DNA of 64,000 bases from Rhodospirillales bacterium BBD 1991-14 (GTDB lineage: Bacteria > Pseudomonadota > Alphaproteobacteria > Kiloniellales > Kiloniellaceae): the NCBI GenBank assembly GCA_001657395.1, contig LYSY01000001.1:496001-560000 (forward strand). Reading direction: 5' to 3'. Shown here one piece after another: positions 17,163 to 29,541 of this stretch. The notes under the pieces were generated by a model that saw only the letters and a program-made list of their open reading frames with translations, was not told where the DNA came from and did not search any database. Each line of letters begins with the position of its first letter. Within the stretch, counting starts at the first letter, position 1. The position numbers and the translations under genes are program-made.

Positions 17163-19247
17163 CTAGCCTGATCGCAGATACCGGACCGCAGCGTCCCGCT
17201 CGAAGAGATAGAGCAGGATGCGCAGGGCCTGACCGCGCTCGCCGGAGAGCTCCGGGTCTTTGTCCAGAATCAGGCGGGCATCGTCGCGCGCCGTTGCCAG
17301 CAGATCGCCATGCAGCGCCAAATCGGCGAGGCGGAACGCGGGCAGGCCGCTCTGGCGCGTGCCCAACAGCTCTCCCGCGCCGCGCAGCCGCAGGTCTTCC
17401 TCGGCAATGCGAAAGCCGTCGTCGGTTTCCCGCAGGATGGTCAGGCGCGCCCGGGCCGTCTCGCCCAGCGGGCCCTGCCACAGCAGCAGGCAGGTCGACT
17501 TGCCGGACCCTCGCCCGACCCGCCCGCGCAACTGGTGCAGTTGGGCGAGGCCGAAGCGCTCGGCATGCTCGATGACCATGACGGTGGCCTTGGGCACGTC
17601 GACGCCGACCTCGACCACTGTGGTCGCGACCAGGACGCCGAGGTCGCCGGCGGCGAAGCGCTCCATGACCGCGTCCTTCTCCGCCGCCTTCATGCGGCCG
17701 TGGACCAGGCCCACCTGCGTGCCGAAGTGTTCCGTGAGGGCGCCGTAGCGCGCCTCGGCCGCCGCCAGATCGCTGTGCTCGGAATCCTCCACCAGCGGGC
17801 AGATCCAATAGACCTGTGCGCCCTGGGCGAGCGCTCGCTCCACGGCGGCGATCACCTGCGGCAGGCGGTCGAGCGAAAGCGCCACGGTCTCGATCGGCTG
17901 CCGGCCCGGCGGCCGCTCCGTCAGGCGGGAGGAGTCCATGTCGCCGTAGGCGGTCAGCATCAGCGTGCGCGGGATCGGCGTTGCCGTCATCACCAGGACG
18001 TCCACGGCCTGGCCTTTGCCGGTCAGGGTCAGCCGTTGATGCACGCCGAAGCGGTGCTGCTCGTCGATCACCGCCATGGCCAGGTCGCGGAAGGCCACAT
18101 CCTCCTGAAAAAGCGCGTGGGTACCGACGATGATGTCGATCGTGCCGTCGGCGAGTTCGGCGAGCAGGGCCTGACGGGCCTTACCCTTGTCGCGGCCGGT
18201 GAGGAGCGCCAGCTTCACCCCGGCCGCCTCGGCCAGCGGCGCAATGGTCTGATGGTGCTGACGGGCGAGGATCTCCGTCGGCGCCATCAGCGCCGCCTGG
18301 CTGCCGCTTTCCACCGCCGCCAGCATGGCCAGCAGGGCGACCACCGTCTTGCCGCTGCCGACGTCGCCCTGCAGCAGCCGCAGCATGCGGTGGGATGCGG
18401 CCATGTCGGCCGTGATCTCAGCCACGGCCTGGCGCTGGGAGCCGGTGAGCGCGAAAGGGAGGCTTTCCAGAACGCGCTGCTGCAGGTGGCCGCTGCCCTT
18501 TAGCGATCGGCCCTTCTGCCGCTGCTGGCGGTCGCGCACCAGGGCGATGGCCAGTTGGTTGGCCAGGAGTTCGTCGTAGGCCAGACGGCGCCGCGGGAGG
18601 CTGAGCGGGGAGAGGTCGGCCTCGTCCCGGGGGGCGTGGGCCTGGCGCAGCGCGCCGTCCCAGGCCGGCCAGGCTTCCCGCTGGCGCTGCGCCGGGTCGA
18701 GCCAGTCCGGCAGTGCCGGCAGGCGCTCAAGGGCCGCATGGACCGCCTTGCTGACGACCTTGAGGCTGAGGCCGGCGGTCAGGGGATAGACCGGCTCCAC
18801 GGCCTTCACGCGCTCGGCCTCGGCCGGTTCGGCAATGTGGTCGGGATGGGTCATCTGCAGGCGGTCGTTGAAGACCTCGACCTTGCCGCTGACCAGCCGG
18901 GTCTGCCCGGGTGGCAGGACCTTAGCCAGGTAGTCGCGGTGCGCGTGGAAGAAGACCAGTTCCAATTCCCCGGTATCGTCATGGCAGAACACCCGGTAGG
19001 GTTGGCGGCGGTTGGGCGGCGCGCGGTGCTCGCCCACCTGGACCGTCAGGGTGGCGATGCGCCCGGGCTGGACCTCCGCCAGGGGCGGGCCGTAGCGCCG
19101 GTCGATGATGCCGCTTGGCAGGTGCCAGCAGAGGTCGATCACCGCAGGTCCCCCCACCAGACCCTCGAAAAGCGCGGCGAAGCGCGGGCCGACGCCCGAC
19201 AGGCTTGTGGCAGGGGCGAAGAGGGGAAAGAGGATTTCGGGGCGCAC
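17163..19247 (-). CDS. recG: ATP-dependent DNA helicase RecG
   Basis: A 694-aa SF2 translocase that reverses stalled replication forks and branch-migrates recombination intermediates. It has an N-terminal wedge/OB domain, then the helicase core: Walker A GDVGSGKT (about residue 300), Walker B box DEQH, motif III TATPIPRT, and the C-terminal motif RGRVGRGSGKS followed by the TRG region (ETDDGFRIAEEDLRLRGAGE). The length matches the family. It is transcribed away from sdhE-mfd across a 104-base divergent gap. recG/sdhE/mfd is a common alphaproteobacterial neighbourhood. Confidence 0.97.
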   Translation of the reverse strand: MRPEILFPLFAPATSLSGVGPRFAALFEGLVGGPAVIDLCWHLPSGIIDRRYGPPLAEVQPGRIATLTVQVGEHRAPPNRRQPYRVFCHDDTGELELVFFHAHRDYLAKVLPPGQTRLVSGKVEVFNDRLQMTHPDHIAEPAEAERVKAVEPVYPLTAGLSLKVVSKAVHAALERLPALPDWLDPAQRQREAWPAWDGALRQAHAPRDEADLSPLSLPRRRLAYDELLANQLAIALVRDRQQRQKGRSLKGSGHLQQRVLESLPFALTGSQRQAVAEITADMAASHRMLRLLQGDVGSGKTVVALLAMLAAVESGSQAALMAPTEILARQHHQTIAPLAEAAGVKLALLTGRDKGKARQALLAELADGTIDIIVGTHALFQEDVAFRDLAMAVIDEQHRFGVHQRLTLTGKGQAVDVLVMTATPIPRTLMLTAYGDMDSSRLTERPPGRQPIETVALSLDRLPQVIAAVERALAQGAQVYWICPLVEDSEHSDLAAAEARYGALTEHFGTQVGLVHGRMKAAEKDAVMERFAAGDLGVLVATTVVEVGVDVPKATVMVIEHAERFGLAQLHQLRGRVGRGSGKSTCLLLWQGPLGETARARLTILRETDDGFRIAEEDLRLRGAGELLGTRQSGLPAFRLADLALHGDLLATARDDARLILDKDPELSGERGQALRILLYLFERDAAVRYLRSG

Positions 19248-19351
19248 GGGGTGACGGGAGAGGTCTGAGTTACGGGAGCGGTTTGAACAGGGGGAAGCCT
19301 GACAAAGCGACGGGATCGCTCTATATCCTATGCCAATTCCCGGGCCACGCC

Positions 19352-19639
19352 ATGACAGAAAGCACCATGACCGAATCCCTTGAAAACCGCCGCAAGCGGC
19401 TGCGGTTCCGCAGCTGGCACCGCGGTACCCAGGAGATGGACCTGCTCATCGGCAGCTTCGCCGATGCCCATCTCGACAGCTTCGATGCCGCCCAACTGGG
19501 GCGGTTCGAGGCCCTGCTGGACGTGCCCGAACCGGTCGTCTATGACTGGATTCTCGGCCGTAGCCAGCCGCCCGCCGAATTCGATCACGATGTCTTGCGG
19601 CTGCTTCTGGACTTCGAGTACAAGCCCCCGACGCGGTAG
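19352..19639 (+). CDS. sdhE: FAD assembly factor SdhE
   Basis: A 95-aa protein of the SdhE/Sdh5 (DUF339) family, which helps attach FAD covalently to the succinate dehydrogenase flavoprotein. The signature RGTQE (R24-E28; family RGxxE) is present, followed by the five-helix bundle with LLDVPEPVVYDWILGR. ATG 19352 was used; an in-frame ATG at 19367 (a repeated MTES) is also possible. It precedes mfd by 101 bases on the same strand. Confidence 0.95.
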   Translation: MTESTMTESLENRRKRLRFRSWHRGTQEMDLLIGSFADAHLDSFDAAQLGRFEALLDVPEPVVYDWILGRSQPPAEFDHDVLRLLLDFEYKPPTR

Positions 19640-19740
19640 CCCGGTGCCACGCGGCAGATAACAGCGCAACGGCCCGGGCAAGACACCGAGTAGAAGCCCG
19701 AGCAGAAAACCGACCAGAAGACCGGAACGACAGACTCCTG

Positions 19741-23232
<3,492 letters not shown>

Positions 23233-23407
23233 GATTGAAGCTGTTTGCGGCCCGCATCGTCTTGAGATCGCAAACCTTTTCCGTTTCCAGATGAGCGCTG
23301 GACCACAGTAAATCAGTGGTTAATATTGTCGGGCGCTGCTGGAGAGAGCTCAAGGGGCCCCCAGGCAGCACCGTTGCCCGCGCGGGCATCATCTAGGGAG
23401 ACGTATC

Positions 23408-24994
23408 GTGAGGAAGCTATTCGCCTGTGTCGTGGCGGCCACGATGGCTGTGACGGCGGCACCGACCGTTGCGGAGACGCCCCGTGACACCCTTGTCATG
23501 GCGTTCCAGATTGACGACATCATCACGCTGGATCCGGCCGAGATCTTCGAGTTCTCCGGCGCCGAATATGCCGGCAACACCTATGACCGGCTGATCGGCT
23601 ACGACCCCAAGGACGTGTCGAACGTCTTCGGCGTGGCCGCCGAGTCCTGGACGATTTCGGACGACGGCAAGACCTATACCTTCAAGATGCGCGAAGGCGT
23701 AAAGTTCGCCTCCGGCAACCCCATGACCGCCGAAGACGCGGCCTTCTCGCTGCAGCGGGCCATCATCCTTGACAAGTCGCCGGCCTTCATTCTCACCCAG
23801 TTCGGCTTCACGCCGGACAATGTGGCGGACAAGATCCGCGCGACCGACGAGATGACGCTGGTCATCGAGACGGACCAGGCTTACGCGCCGACCTTCCTGC
23901 TTTACTGCCTGACCGCCACCATCAGCTCCATCGTCGACAAGAAGACGGTGATGGCGAACGCGAAGGACGGCGATATGGGCCACGAGTGGCTGCGCACCAA
24001 CTATGCCGGCGTCGGGCCCTTCAAGCTGCGTCAGTGGAAGCCGAACGAATCTCTGGTTCTCGACCGCAACGACGACTACTGGGGCGGCGCTCCGGCCATG
24101 AAGCGGGTGTTTATCCGTCACATCGTCGAGCCTTCGGCCCAGCAACTGCTGCTTGAGAAGGGCGACATCGACATCGCCCGCAACCTGGGGCCGGACCAGC
24201 TCGAGAGCGTGCGCAACAACAGCGATCTCAATGTGCAGGTGGGCGTCAAGGGCGCCATCTACTATCTGGGCCTCAGCCAGAAGCACGAGGCGCTCTCCAA
24301 CCCCAAGGTGCGGCAGGCTTTGAAGTATCTGGTCGACTACAAGGGGATGGAGGGCACAATCGTCCGCGACCTGATGTCCGTGCATCAGGCCTTTCTGCCC
24401 CGCGGGTTCCTGGGCGCGCTCGAAGACACGCCCTTCACGCTGGATGTGTCCAAGGCCAAGCAGTTGCTGGCGGAGGCCGGCTATCCGGACGGCTTCAAGG
24501 TGACCATGGACACGCGGAACACCTCGCCGATCATGGATATGGCCCAGTCCATCCAGGCCACCTTCGCCCAGGGCGGGGTCGATCTGGAGATCATCCCGGG
24601 CGACGGCAAGCAGACCCTGACCAAGTACCGGGCGCGCAACCACGACATCTACATCGGCCGTTGGGGCCCGGATTATCAGGACCCGCACACCAACGCCGAT
24701 ACCTTCGCGCGCAACCCGGACAATTCAGACGAGGCCAAGTCCAAGCCCCTGGCGTGGCGGAACTCCTGGAACATTCCCGACATGACCCAGATGGCCAATG
24801 CGGCGATTCTGGAGCGGGACCCTGCCAAGCGGGCCGAGATGTACCTGGATATCCAGAAGGCACACCAGGCGACCTCGCCCTTCGTCATCATGTTCCAGCA
24901 GGCCGAGGTCGCCGGCGTGCGCGCCGATACCAAGGGCTTCATCATCGGCCCGGCCTTTGACGACAACAGGTACCACGACGTCACCAAGGACTAG
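23408..24994 (+). CDS. Peptide/nickel-type ABC transporter substrate-binding protein
   Basis: A 528-aa family 5 solute-binding protein with a signal peptide (KLFACVVAATMAVTAAPTVA, cleaved near AETPRD). The N-terminal ETPRDTLVMAFQIDDIITLD is typical of Dpp/Opp binding proteins, as are WTISDDGKTYTFKMREGVKF and the RVLW-type central region. It is periplasmic and presents peptides or related solutes to the permeases encoded next. It is the first gene of a five-gene importer operon; the 175-base gap before it, with an AT-rich patch near 23310-23330, is the likely promoter region. The substrate cannot be read from the sequence. Confidence 0.93.
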   Translation: MRKLFACVVAATMAVTAAPTVAETPRDTLVMAFQIDDIITLDPAEIFEFSGAEYAGNTYDRLIGYDPKDVSNVFGVAAESWTISDDGKTYTFKMREGVKFASGNPMTAEDAAFSLQRAIILDKSPAFILTQFGFTPDNVADKIRATDEMTLVIETDQAYAPTFLLYCLTATISSIVDKKTVMANAKDGDMGHEWLRTNYAGVGPFKLRQWKPNESLVLDRNDDYWGGAPAMKRVFIRHIVEPSAQQLLLEKGDIDIARNLGPDQLESVRNNSDLNVQVGVKGAIYYLGLSQKHEALSNPKVRQALKYLVDYKGMEGTIVRDLMSVHQAFLPRGFLGALEDTPFTLDVSKAKQLLAEAGYPDGFKVTMDTRNTSPIMDMAQSIQATFAQGGVDLEIIPGDGKQTLTKYRARNHDIYIGRWGPDYQDPHTNADTFARNPDNSDEAKSKPLAWRNSWNIPDMTQMANAAILERDPAKRAEMYLDIQKAHQATSPFVIMFQQAEVAGVRADTKGFIIGPAFDDNRYHDVTKD

Positions 24995-25021
24995 GCCCGG
25001 GCCGGTTTGGGTACGGAATAG

Positions 25022-26101
25022 GTGACCATAAAAGTCGATCGAGAAAGCGGGGCAGGGGCAGGCCTGAGCGGCCTGTCCCTGCCGCGTCCTTTACGGGTGG
25101 CCCTCAGTGTCGTCGTTACGGTGGGGCTGACATTCCTGGGGTTGCTCTTCGTAACCTTCATCATCGGACGGGTGGTGCCCATCGACCCGGTGCTGGCCAT
25201 CGTCGGTGACCGGGCGCCGGAACACGTCGTCGAGCGGGTGCGCCAGGAACTGGGCCTCGACCTTCCGCTCTACGAGCAGTTTGCCATCTATGTGTGGAAC
25301 GTCCTTCAGGGCGACCTGGGCAATTCGGTTCTGACCGCCAATCCGGTGCTTGAGGACATCAAGCGGGTCTTTCCGGCGACCCTGGAACTGGCCACCGTGG
25401 CAACGCTGCTGGGCGTCTTTCTCGGCGTGCCCATGGGCGTCCTGGCCGCTGTCTATAAGGGGCGCTGGCCCGACCAGGTGATTCGCGTGGTCGGCCTGCT
25501 CGGATACTCGATCCCGGTCTTCTGGCTGGGCCTTATGGGGCTGCTCTTGTTCTACGCCCGTTGGCCTTGGGGTACGCTGGTGCCGGGTCCTGGGCGCATC
25601 GATGTTTTCTATGATGGTCTCGTCGACCCGGTAACCGGCGTAATGTTGATCGACGCGGCCATGGCCGGCGCGTGGGACGTTTTTTGGAATGCCGCTTGGC
25701 ACCTCGTGCTGCCGGCCTCCATCCTCGGCTACTTCAGCCTCGCCTACATCAGCCGCATGACCCGTTCCTTCATGCTGGAACAGCTCAGCCAGGAATACAT
25801 CACCACGGCGCGGGTGAAGGGCGTGAAGGAGTGGCGGGTGATCTGGGTGCATGCCCTGGGTAACGTCCGGGTGCCGCTGGTCACGGTGATCGCGCTCAGC
25901 TACGCCAACCTGCTGGAGGGCTCGGTGCTGACCGAGATCGTCTTCGCCTGGCCCGGCCTCGGCTTCTATCTGACCCAGTCGCTGCTCAACGCCGACATGA
26001 ACGCGGTGCTGGGCGCCACCATGGTGGTGGGTGCCGTCTTTATCGGCATCAATCTTCTCTCTGACGTGCTTTACAGGGTTCTGGACCCAAGGGCGCGATG
26101 A
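25022..26101 (+). CDS. ABC transporter permease, DppB/OppB type
   Basis: A 359-aa inner-membrane permease from GTG 25022. It has six predicted helices and the EAA loop near SQEYITTARVKGVKEWRVIW (about residue 258), which docks on the ATPase. The periplasmic region after the first helix (PIDPVLAIVGDRAPEHVVER) is typical of DppB. Its stop overlaps the ATG of the next permease (ATGA at 26098), indicating coupling. It forms the heterodimeric channel with the next gene product. Confidence 0.93.
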   Translation: MTIKVDRESGAGAGLSGLSLPRPLRVALSVVVTVGLTFLGLLFVTFIIGRVVPIDPVLAIVGDRAPEHVVERVRQELGLDLPLYEQFAIYVWNVLQGDLGNSVLTANPVLEDIKRVFPATLELATVATLLGVFLGVPMGVLAAVYKGRWPDQVIRVVGLLGYSIPVFWLGLMGLLLFYARWPWGTLVPGPGRIDVFYDGLVDPVTGVMLIDAAMAGAWDVFWNAAWHLVLPASILGYFSLAYISRMTRSFMLEQLSQEYITTARVKGVKEWRVIWVHALGNVRVPLVTVIALSYANLLEGSVLTEIVFAWPGLGFYLTQSLLNADMNAVLGATMVVGAVFIGINLLSDVLYRVLDPRAR

Positions 26102-27030
26102 CCAGTCAGGCCCAAGAGGTGGAAAGCGGGGGGCTGCGGCCCTGGCTGCTGAGCAGCACGCCGAAGTCCCGCGGCCAGGCGCGGCTGGGGCGGGCCTACA
26201 TCGGTTGGCTCGCTTTCCGCTCCAATGCCCTGGCGATGATCGGCCTGGGCATCGTGGTGACGCTGGTCGTCGTCGCCATCTTTGCGCCGCTGATTGCGCC
26301 CTACGATCCGAATGCGCAGATCCTGGCCGACCGCCTGCAGTTCTTTTCTGCCCAGCACTGGTTCGGAACCGACGAACTGGGCCGCGACATTCTCTCGCGC
26401 ATCATCCACGGCGCCCGGCTGACGCTCTACATCGTCGTGCTGGTGGCGGTGATCGCCGCGCCCATCGGGCTGCTGGTCGGGACGACGGCCGGCTACCTCG
26501 GCGGCTGGGTCGACGCCGTGCTCATGCGCATCACCGACATCTTTCTGGCCTTCCCCAAGCTGGTGCTGGCCCTGGCCCTGGTCTCCGCCCTGGGACCGGG
26601 CATCGAGAACGCCATCATCGCCATCGCCATCACCTCCTGGCCGCCCTATGCGCGCATCGCCCGGGCGGAGACCATCACCATCCGCAACTCGGACTTCATC
26701 TCCGCCGTGCGCCTGCAGGGGGCCGGGCGCCTGCGGATCATCTGGTCCCACATCGTGCCGCTCTGCACCTCCTCGCTGATCGTGCGGGTGACCCTCGACA
26801 TGGCCGGGATCATCCTGATCGCCGCCGGACTCGGTTTCCTCGGCCTCGGCGCCCAGCCGCCGCTGCCGGAATGGGGCGCCATGATCTCCAGCGGCCGCAA
26901 GGTGCTGCTCGATCAGTGGTGGGTGGCGACCGTTCCCGGCATCGCCATCTTCATCGTCAGCCTTGGTTTCAATCTGCTCGGCGATGGCCTGCGCGACGTG
27001 CTGGACCCGAAGTCCGGAGGGCAGGGCTGA
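26098..27030 (+). CDS. ABC transporter permease, DppC/OppC type
   Basis: A 310-aa inner-membrane permease. The N-terminal cytoplasmic stretch and first helix (AMIGLGIVVTLVVVAIFAPL) are followed by HWFGTDELGRDILSRIIHGA, a DppC hallmark. The EAA-type loop (NSDFISAVRLQGAGRLRIIW) lies near residue 200. It overlaps dppB-like upstream (ATGA) and its TGA overlaps the ATG of the ATPase gene downstream. Confidence 0.94.
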   Translation: MTSQAQEVESGGLRPWLLSSTPKSRGQARLGRAYIGWLAFRSNALAMIGLGIVVTLVVVAIFAPLIAPYDPNAQILADRLQFFSAQHWFGTDELGRDILSRIIHGARLTLYIVVLVAVIAAPIGLLVGTTAGYLGGWVDAVLMRITDIFLAFPKLVLALALVSALGPGIENAIIAIAITSWPPYARIARAETITIRNSDFISAVRLQGAGRLRIIWSHIVPLCTSSLIVRVTLDMAGIILIAAGLGFLGLGAQPPLPEWGAMISSGRKVLLDQWWVATVPGIAIFIVSLGFNLLGDGLRDVLDPKSGGQG

Positions 27031-27875
27031 TGGCCGCGCCCCTGCTGACCGTGGAGGACCTGCGGGTCGACTTTCCGACCCGCAAGGGCCTTGTACAGGC
27101 GGTGCGCGGCATCAGCTTTTCGCTGGGCCGAGAGAAGCTGGGGATCGTCGGCGAGTCCGGCTCCGGCAAGTCGATGACCGGGCGTTCCATTCTGCGCCTG
27201 GTCTCCGCCCCCGGGCAGGTCACGGCCAAACGCCTGGAGTTCGACGGCATCGACCTGCAGCGGGCCAGCGAAGCCCAGATGCGCGACATCCGCGGCCAGC
27301 GCATCTCCATGGTCATGCAGGACCCCAAGTTCTCCCTGAACCCTGTGATGCGGGTCGGCGAACAAATCGCCGAGGCCTACCGCACCCACCAGAAGGTGCC
27401 GCGCGACGAAGCCCGGCGCCGCGCGCTGGATATGCTGGCCGCGGTGCGCATCCGCGATCCGGAGCGGGTCTACCGCGCCTATCCGCACGAGGTCTCCGGC
27501 GGTATGGGCCAGCGCATCATGATCGCGATGATGCTGATCCCCGATCCCGATCTGCTGATCGCCGATGAACCCACCTCGGCGCTCGACGTGACGGTCCAGC
27601 TCCAGGTGCTGGCGATCCTGGACGACCTGGTGACCCAGCGCGGGATGGGGCTGATCTTTATCAGCCACGATCTCAGTCTCGTCGCCTCCTTCTGCGACCG
27701 GGTCGTGATCATGTACGCCGGGCGGATCATGGAAATCTGCGATGCGAAGAACCTGGCCGCCGCCCAGCACCCCTATACGCGGGGCCTCTTGAGCTGCCTG
27801 CCCAAGATCGACGGCGACGGCAGCGACCTGCCGGTGCTGCGCCGCGATCCCGAGTGGCTGGAGCACGGCTTGTGA
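27030..27875 (+). CDS. ABC transporter ATPase, DppD/OppD type
   Basis: A 281-aa ATPase starting at ATG 27030 (TGATG junction with the permease). Walker A GESGSGKS (about residue 44), signature VSGGMGQR, Walker [13 protein letters not shown] and the H-loop ISHD are all intact. The C-terminal oligopeptide-transporter extension is short: it ends soon after HPYTRGLLSCLPKIDG, so the protein is about 40 residues shorter than E. coli DppD. It forms a heterodimer with the next ATPase. Confidence 0.94.
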   Translation: MAAPLLTVEDLRVDFPTRKGLVQAVRGISFSLGREKLGIVGESGSGKSMTGRSILRLVSAPGQVTAKRLEFDGIDLQRASEAQMRDIRGQRISMVMQDPKFSLNPVMRVGEQIAEAYRTHQKVPRDEARRRALDMLAAVRIRDPERVYRAYPHEVSGGMGQRIMIAMMLIPDPDLLIADEPTSALDVTVQLQVLAILDDLVTQRGMGLIFISHDLSLVASFCDRVVIMYAGRIMEICDAKNLAAAQHPYTRGLLSCLPKIDGDGSDLPVLRRDPEWLEHGL

Positions 27876-28681
27876 GTGCGCCTGCTTCCGAGGCCATGAT
27901 CGATATCCAGGACCTGAACGTGATCTTCGGCAAGGGCGCCGACCGGGTGCATGCAGTTCGCGACGTCTCCTTCGCGGTGGCCGAGGGGGCGACCTACGGC
28001 CTGGTCGGCGAGTCCGGTTCCGGCAAGTCCACGGTGCTGCGGGCGCTCAGCGGCCTGAACCCGGACTGGAGCGGGGCGGTCACCATCGCCGGCCAGCCTC
28101 AGACTCCGCGCCGCGGCAAGGCCTTCTATAAGCTGGTCCAGATGGTCTTTCAGGACCCCTACGGCTCCCTGCACCCGCGCCACACGGTCGACCGTATCCT
28201 CATGGAGCCGCTGGCCATTCATGGCCTGAGCGACCCGGAACGGCGGATCGAGCAGGTGCTGGAGGAGGTCGGGCTGGGGCCGCAGTTCCGCTTCCGCTAT
28301 CCGCACCAGCTTTCCGGCGGCCAGCGCCAGCGGGTCGCCATCGGCCGCGCCCTGATCCTGGAGCCCCGCATTCTGCTGCTGGACGAGCCGACCTCCGCCC
28401 TAGACGTCTCGGTGCAGGCGGAGGTTCTGAACCTGCTGCAGCGGCTGAAGCAGGAGCGGGGCCTGACCTACGTTCTGGTCAGCCACAACCTCTCGGTGGT
28501 TGCCCACATGTGCAACGAACTGGCGGTGATGAACCACGGCGCCGTGGTCGAGCGCCTGGATGTCGAGCGGCTGAAGCGCCACGAGCCCCAGCACCCCTAC
28601 ACGCGCCAGCTTGTGACCGCGAGCCTCGGCTACGACCGCGCCGCCATCGACCGCTTCGAGGACTTCGGCAGCGGCAGTTGA
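27872..28681 (+). CDS. ABC transporter ATPase, DppF/OppF type
   Basis: A 269-aa ATPase. GTG 27872 overlaps the stop of the previous gene (GTGA); ATG 27896 is another possible start. Walker A GESGSGKS, signature LSGGQRQR, Walker [13 protein letters not shown] and SHN in place of SHD at the H-loop are visible. The C-terminus [20 protein letters not shown] is the truncated oligopeptide extension. It completes the five-gene importer; the next gene is convergent. Confidence 0.93.
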   Translation: MSAPASEAMIDIQDLNVIFGKGADRVHAVRDVSFAVAEGATYGLVGESGSGKSTVLRALSGLNPDWSGAVTIAGQPQTPRRGKAFYKLVQMVFQDPYGSLHPRHTVDRILMEPLAIHGLSDPERRIEQVLEEVGLGPQFRFRYPHQLSGGQRQRVAIGRALILEPRILLLDEPTSALDVSVQAEVLNLLQRLKQERGLTYVLVSHNLSVVAHMCNELAVMNHGAVVERLDVERLKRHEPQHPYTRQLVTASLGYDRAAIDRFEDFGSGS

Positions 28682-28704
28682 GTTCGGAGTGCAGCCGGCG
28701 AAGC

Positions 28705-29355
28705 CTACTCCGCGGGCGCGGCAGCGGCGTCCTGTTGGGCGAGGTCCAGCATCTCGGCCAGGGCCTTGGGCGGCTGGGCGCCGGCGAGGGCGTGGCGGCC
28801 GTTGAAGATGAAGCAGGGCACGCCGTCGATGCCCAGCGCGCGGGCCTGGCGGTCCTCGTCGCTGACCTCGGCGCGGTACGCATCTCCGGACAGGAACTGC
28901 TCGCTCTCCCCGCGGTCCAGGCCGGCGGCCACGGCGGCTTCGACCAGGACGGCCCGCGCACCGATGTTCTCGCCGCGGAAGAAGTAGGCCTGGAACAGGG
29001 CCTCGACGACCTCGGTCTGGCGGCCAGCATCGGTCGCCCAGCGGATCAAGCGGTGCGACTCCAGGGTGTTGGGCGTGTGCTGGATGGCCTCGAAGGCGAA
29101 ATCGATGCCGTCACCGGCCCCGGCGGCACGGATGCGGTCGTAGATCATCGTGGCGTTGTCGGCTCCGCCGAACTTCAGGCTGAGGTAGGCCTGCCGCTCC
29201 ATGCCCTCCGCGGGCATGTTGGGATTGAGCTGAAAGGCGCGCCAGCGAATCCGCACCGGCAGCTCCGGGCGCAGCTTCAGGGCGGCTTCGAGCCGGCGCT
29301 TGCCGATCAGGCACCAGGGGCAGATGGTGTCGGAGAAGATATCGATCTGGATCAT
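28705..29355 (-). CDS. DsbA-family oxidoreductase (FrnE-like)
   Basis: A 216-aa thioredoxin-fold protein with the active site CPWC (C12-C15) and cis-proline P180 in GVPCFIF. The helical insert and the motif LNPNMPAEGM...Y match the FrnE/2-hydroxychromene-2-carboxylate-isomerase-like subgroup. There is no signal peptide, so it is cytoplasmic and probably acts as a dithiol-disulfide oxidoreductase or glutathione-dependent enzyme. ATG 29355 gives the conserved N-terminus MIQIDIFSDT. It is divergent from the acyl-CoA ligase operon across 186 bases. Confidence 0.92.
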   Translation of the reverse strand: MIQIDIFSDTICPWCLIGKRRLEAALKLRPELPVRIRWRAFQLNPNMPAEGMERQAYLSLKFGGADNATMIYDRIRAAGAGDGIDFAFEAIQHTPNTLESHRLIRWATDAGRQTEVVEALFQAYFFRGENIGARAVLVEAAVAAGLDRGESEQFLSGDAYRAEVSDEDRQARALGIDGVPCFIFNGRHALAGAQPPKALAEMLDLAQQDAAAAPAE

Positions 29356-29541
29356 GGCCCAACTCCCGTGGCTCTCTGCCTTTGCTCTTTGCGCGCTCTT
29401 CCTGCGTCCATCGGTCCAAGCCGGAGGTTCTGGGCTTGACCGAGGGGCTGCGGAGCTTCCACCATAATGGAAGTCCTCCCGGAAGCCAAAGAAGGGGGGA
29501 CCGGTGTTAGGGGCCGGGGAACGAAAACAGGGAGAGTGCCG

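Noticed and set aside
17310-18503. 397-codon plus-strand frame inside recG
   Set aside because: Low-complexity shadow composition; recG motifs are intact on the minus strand.
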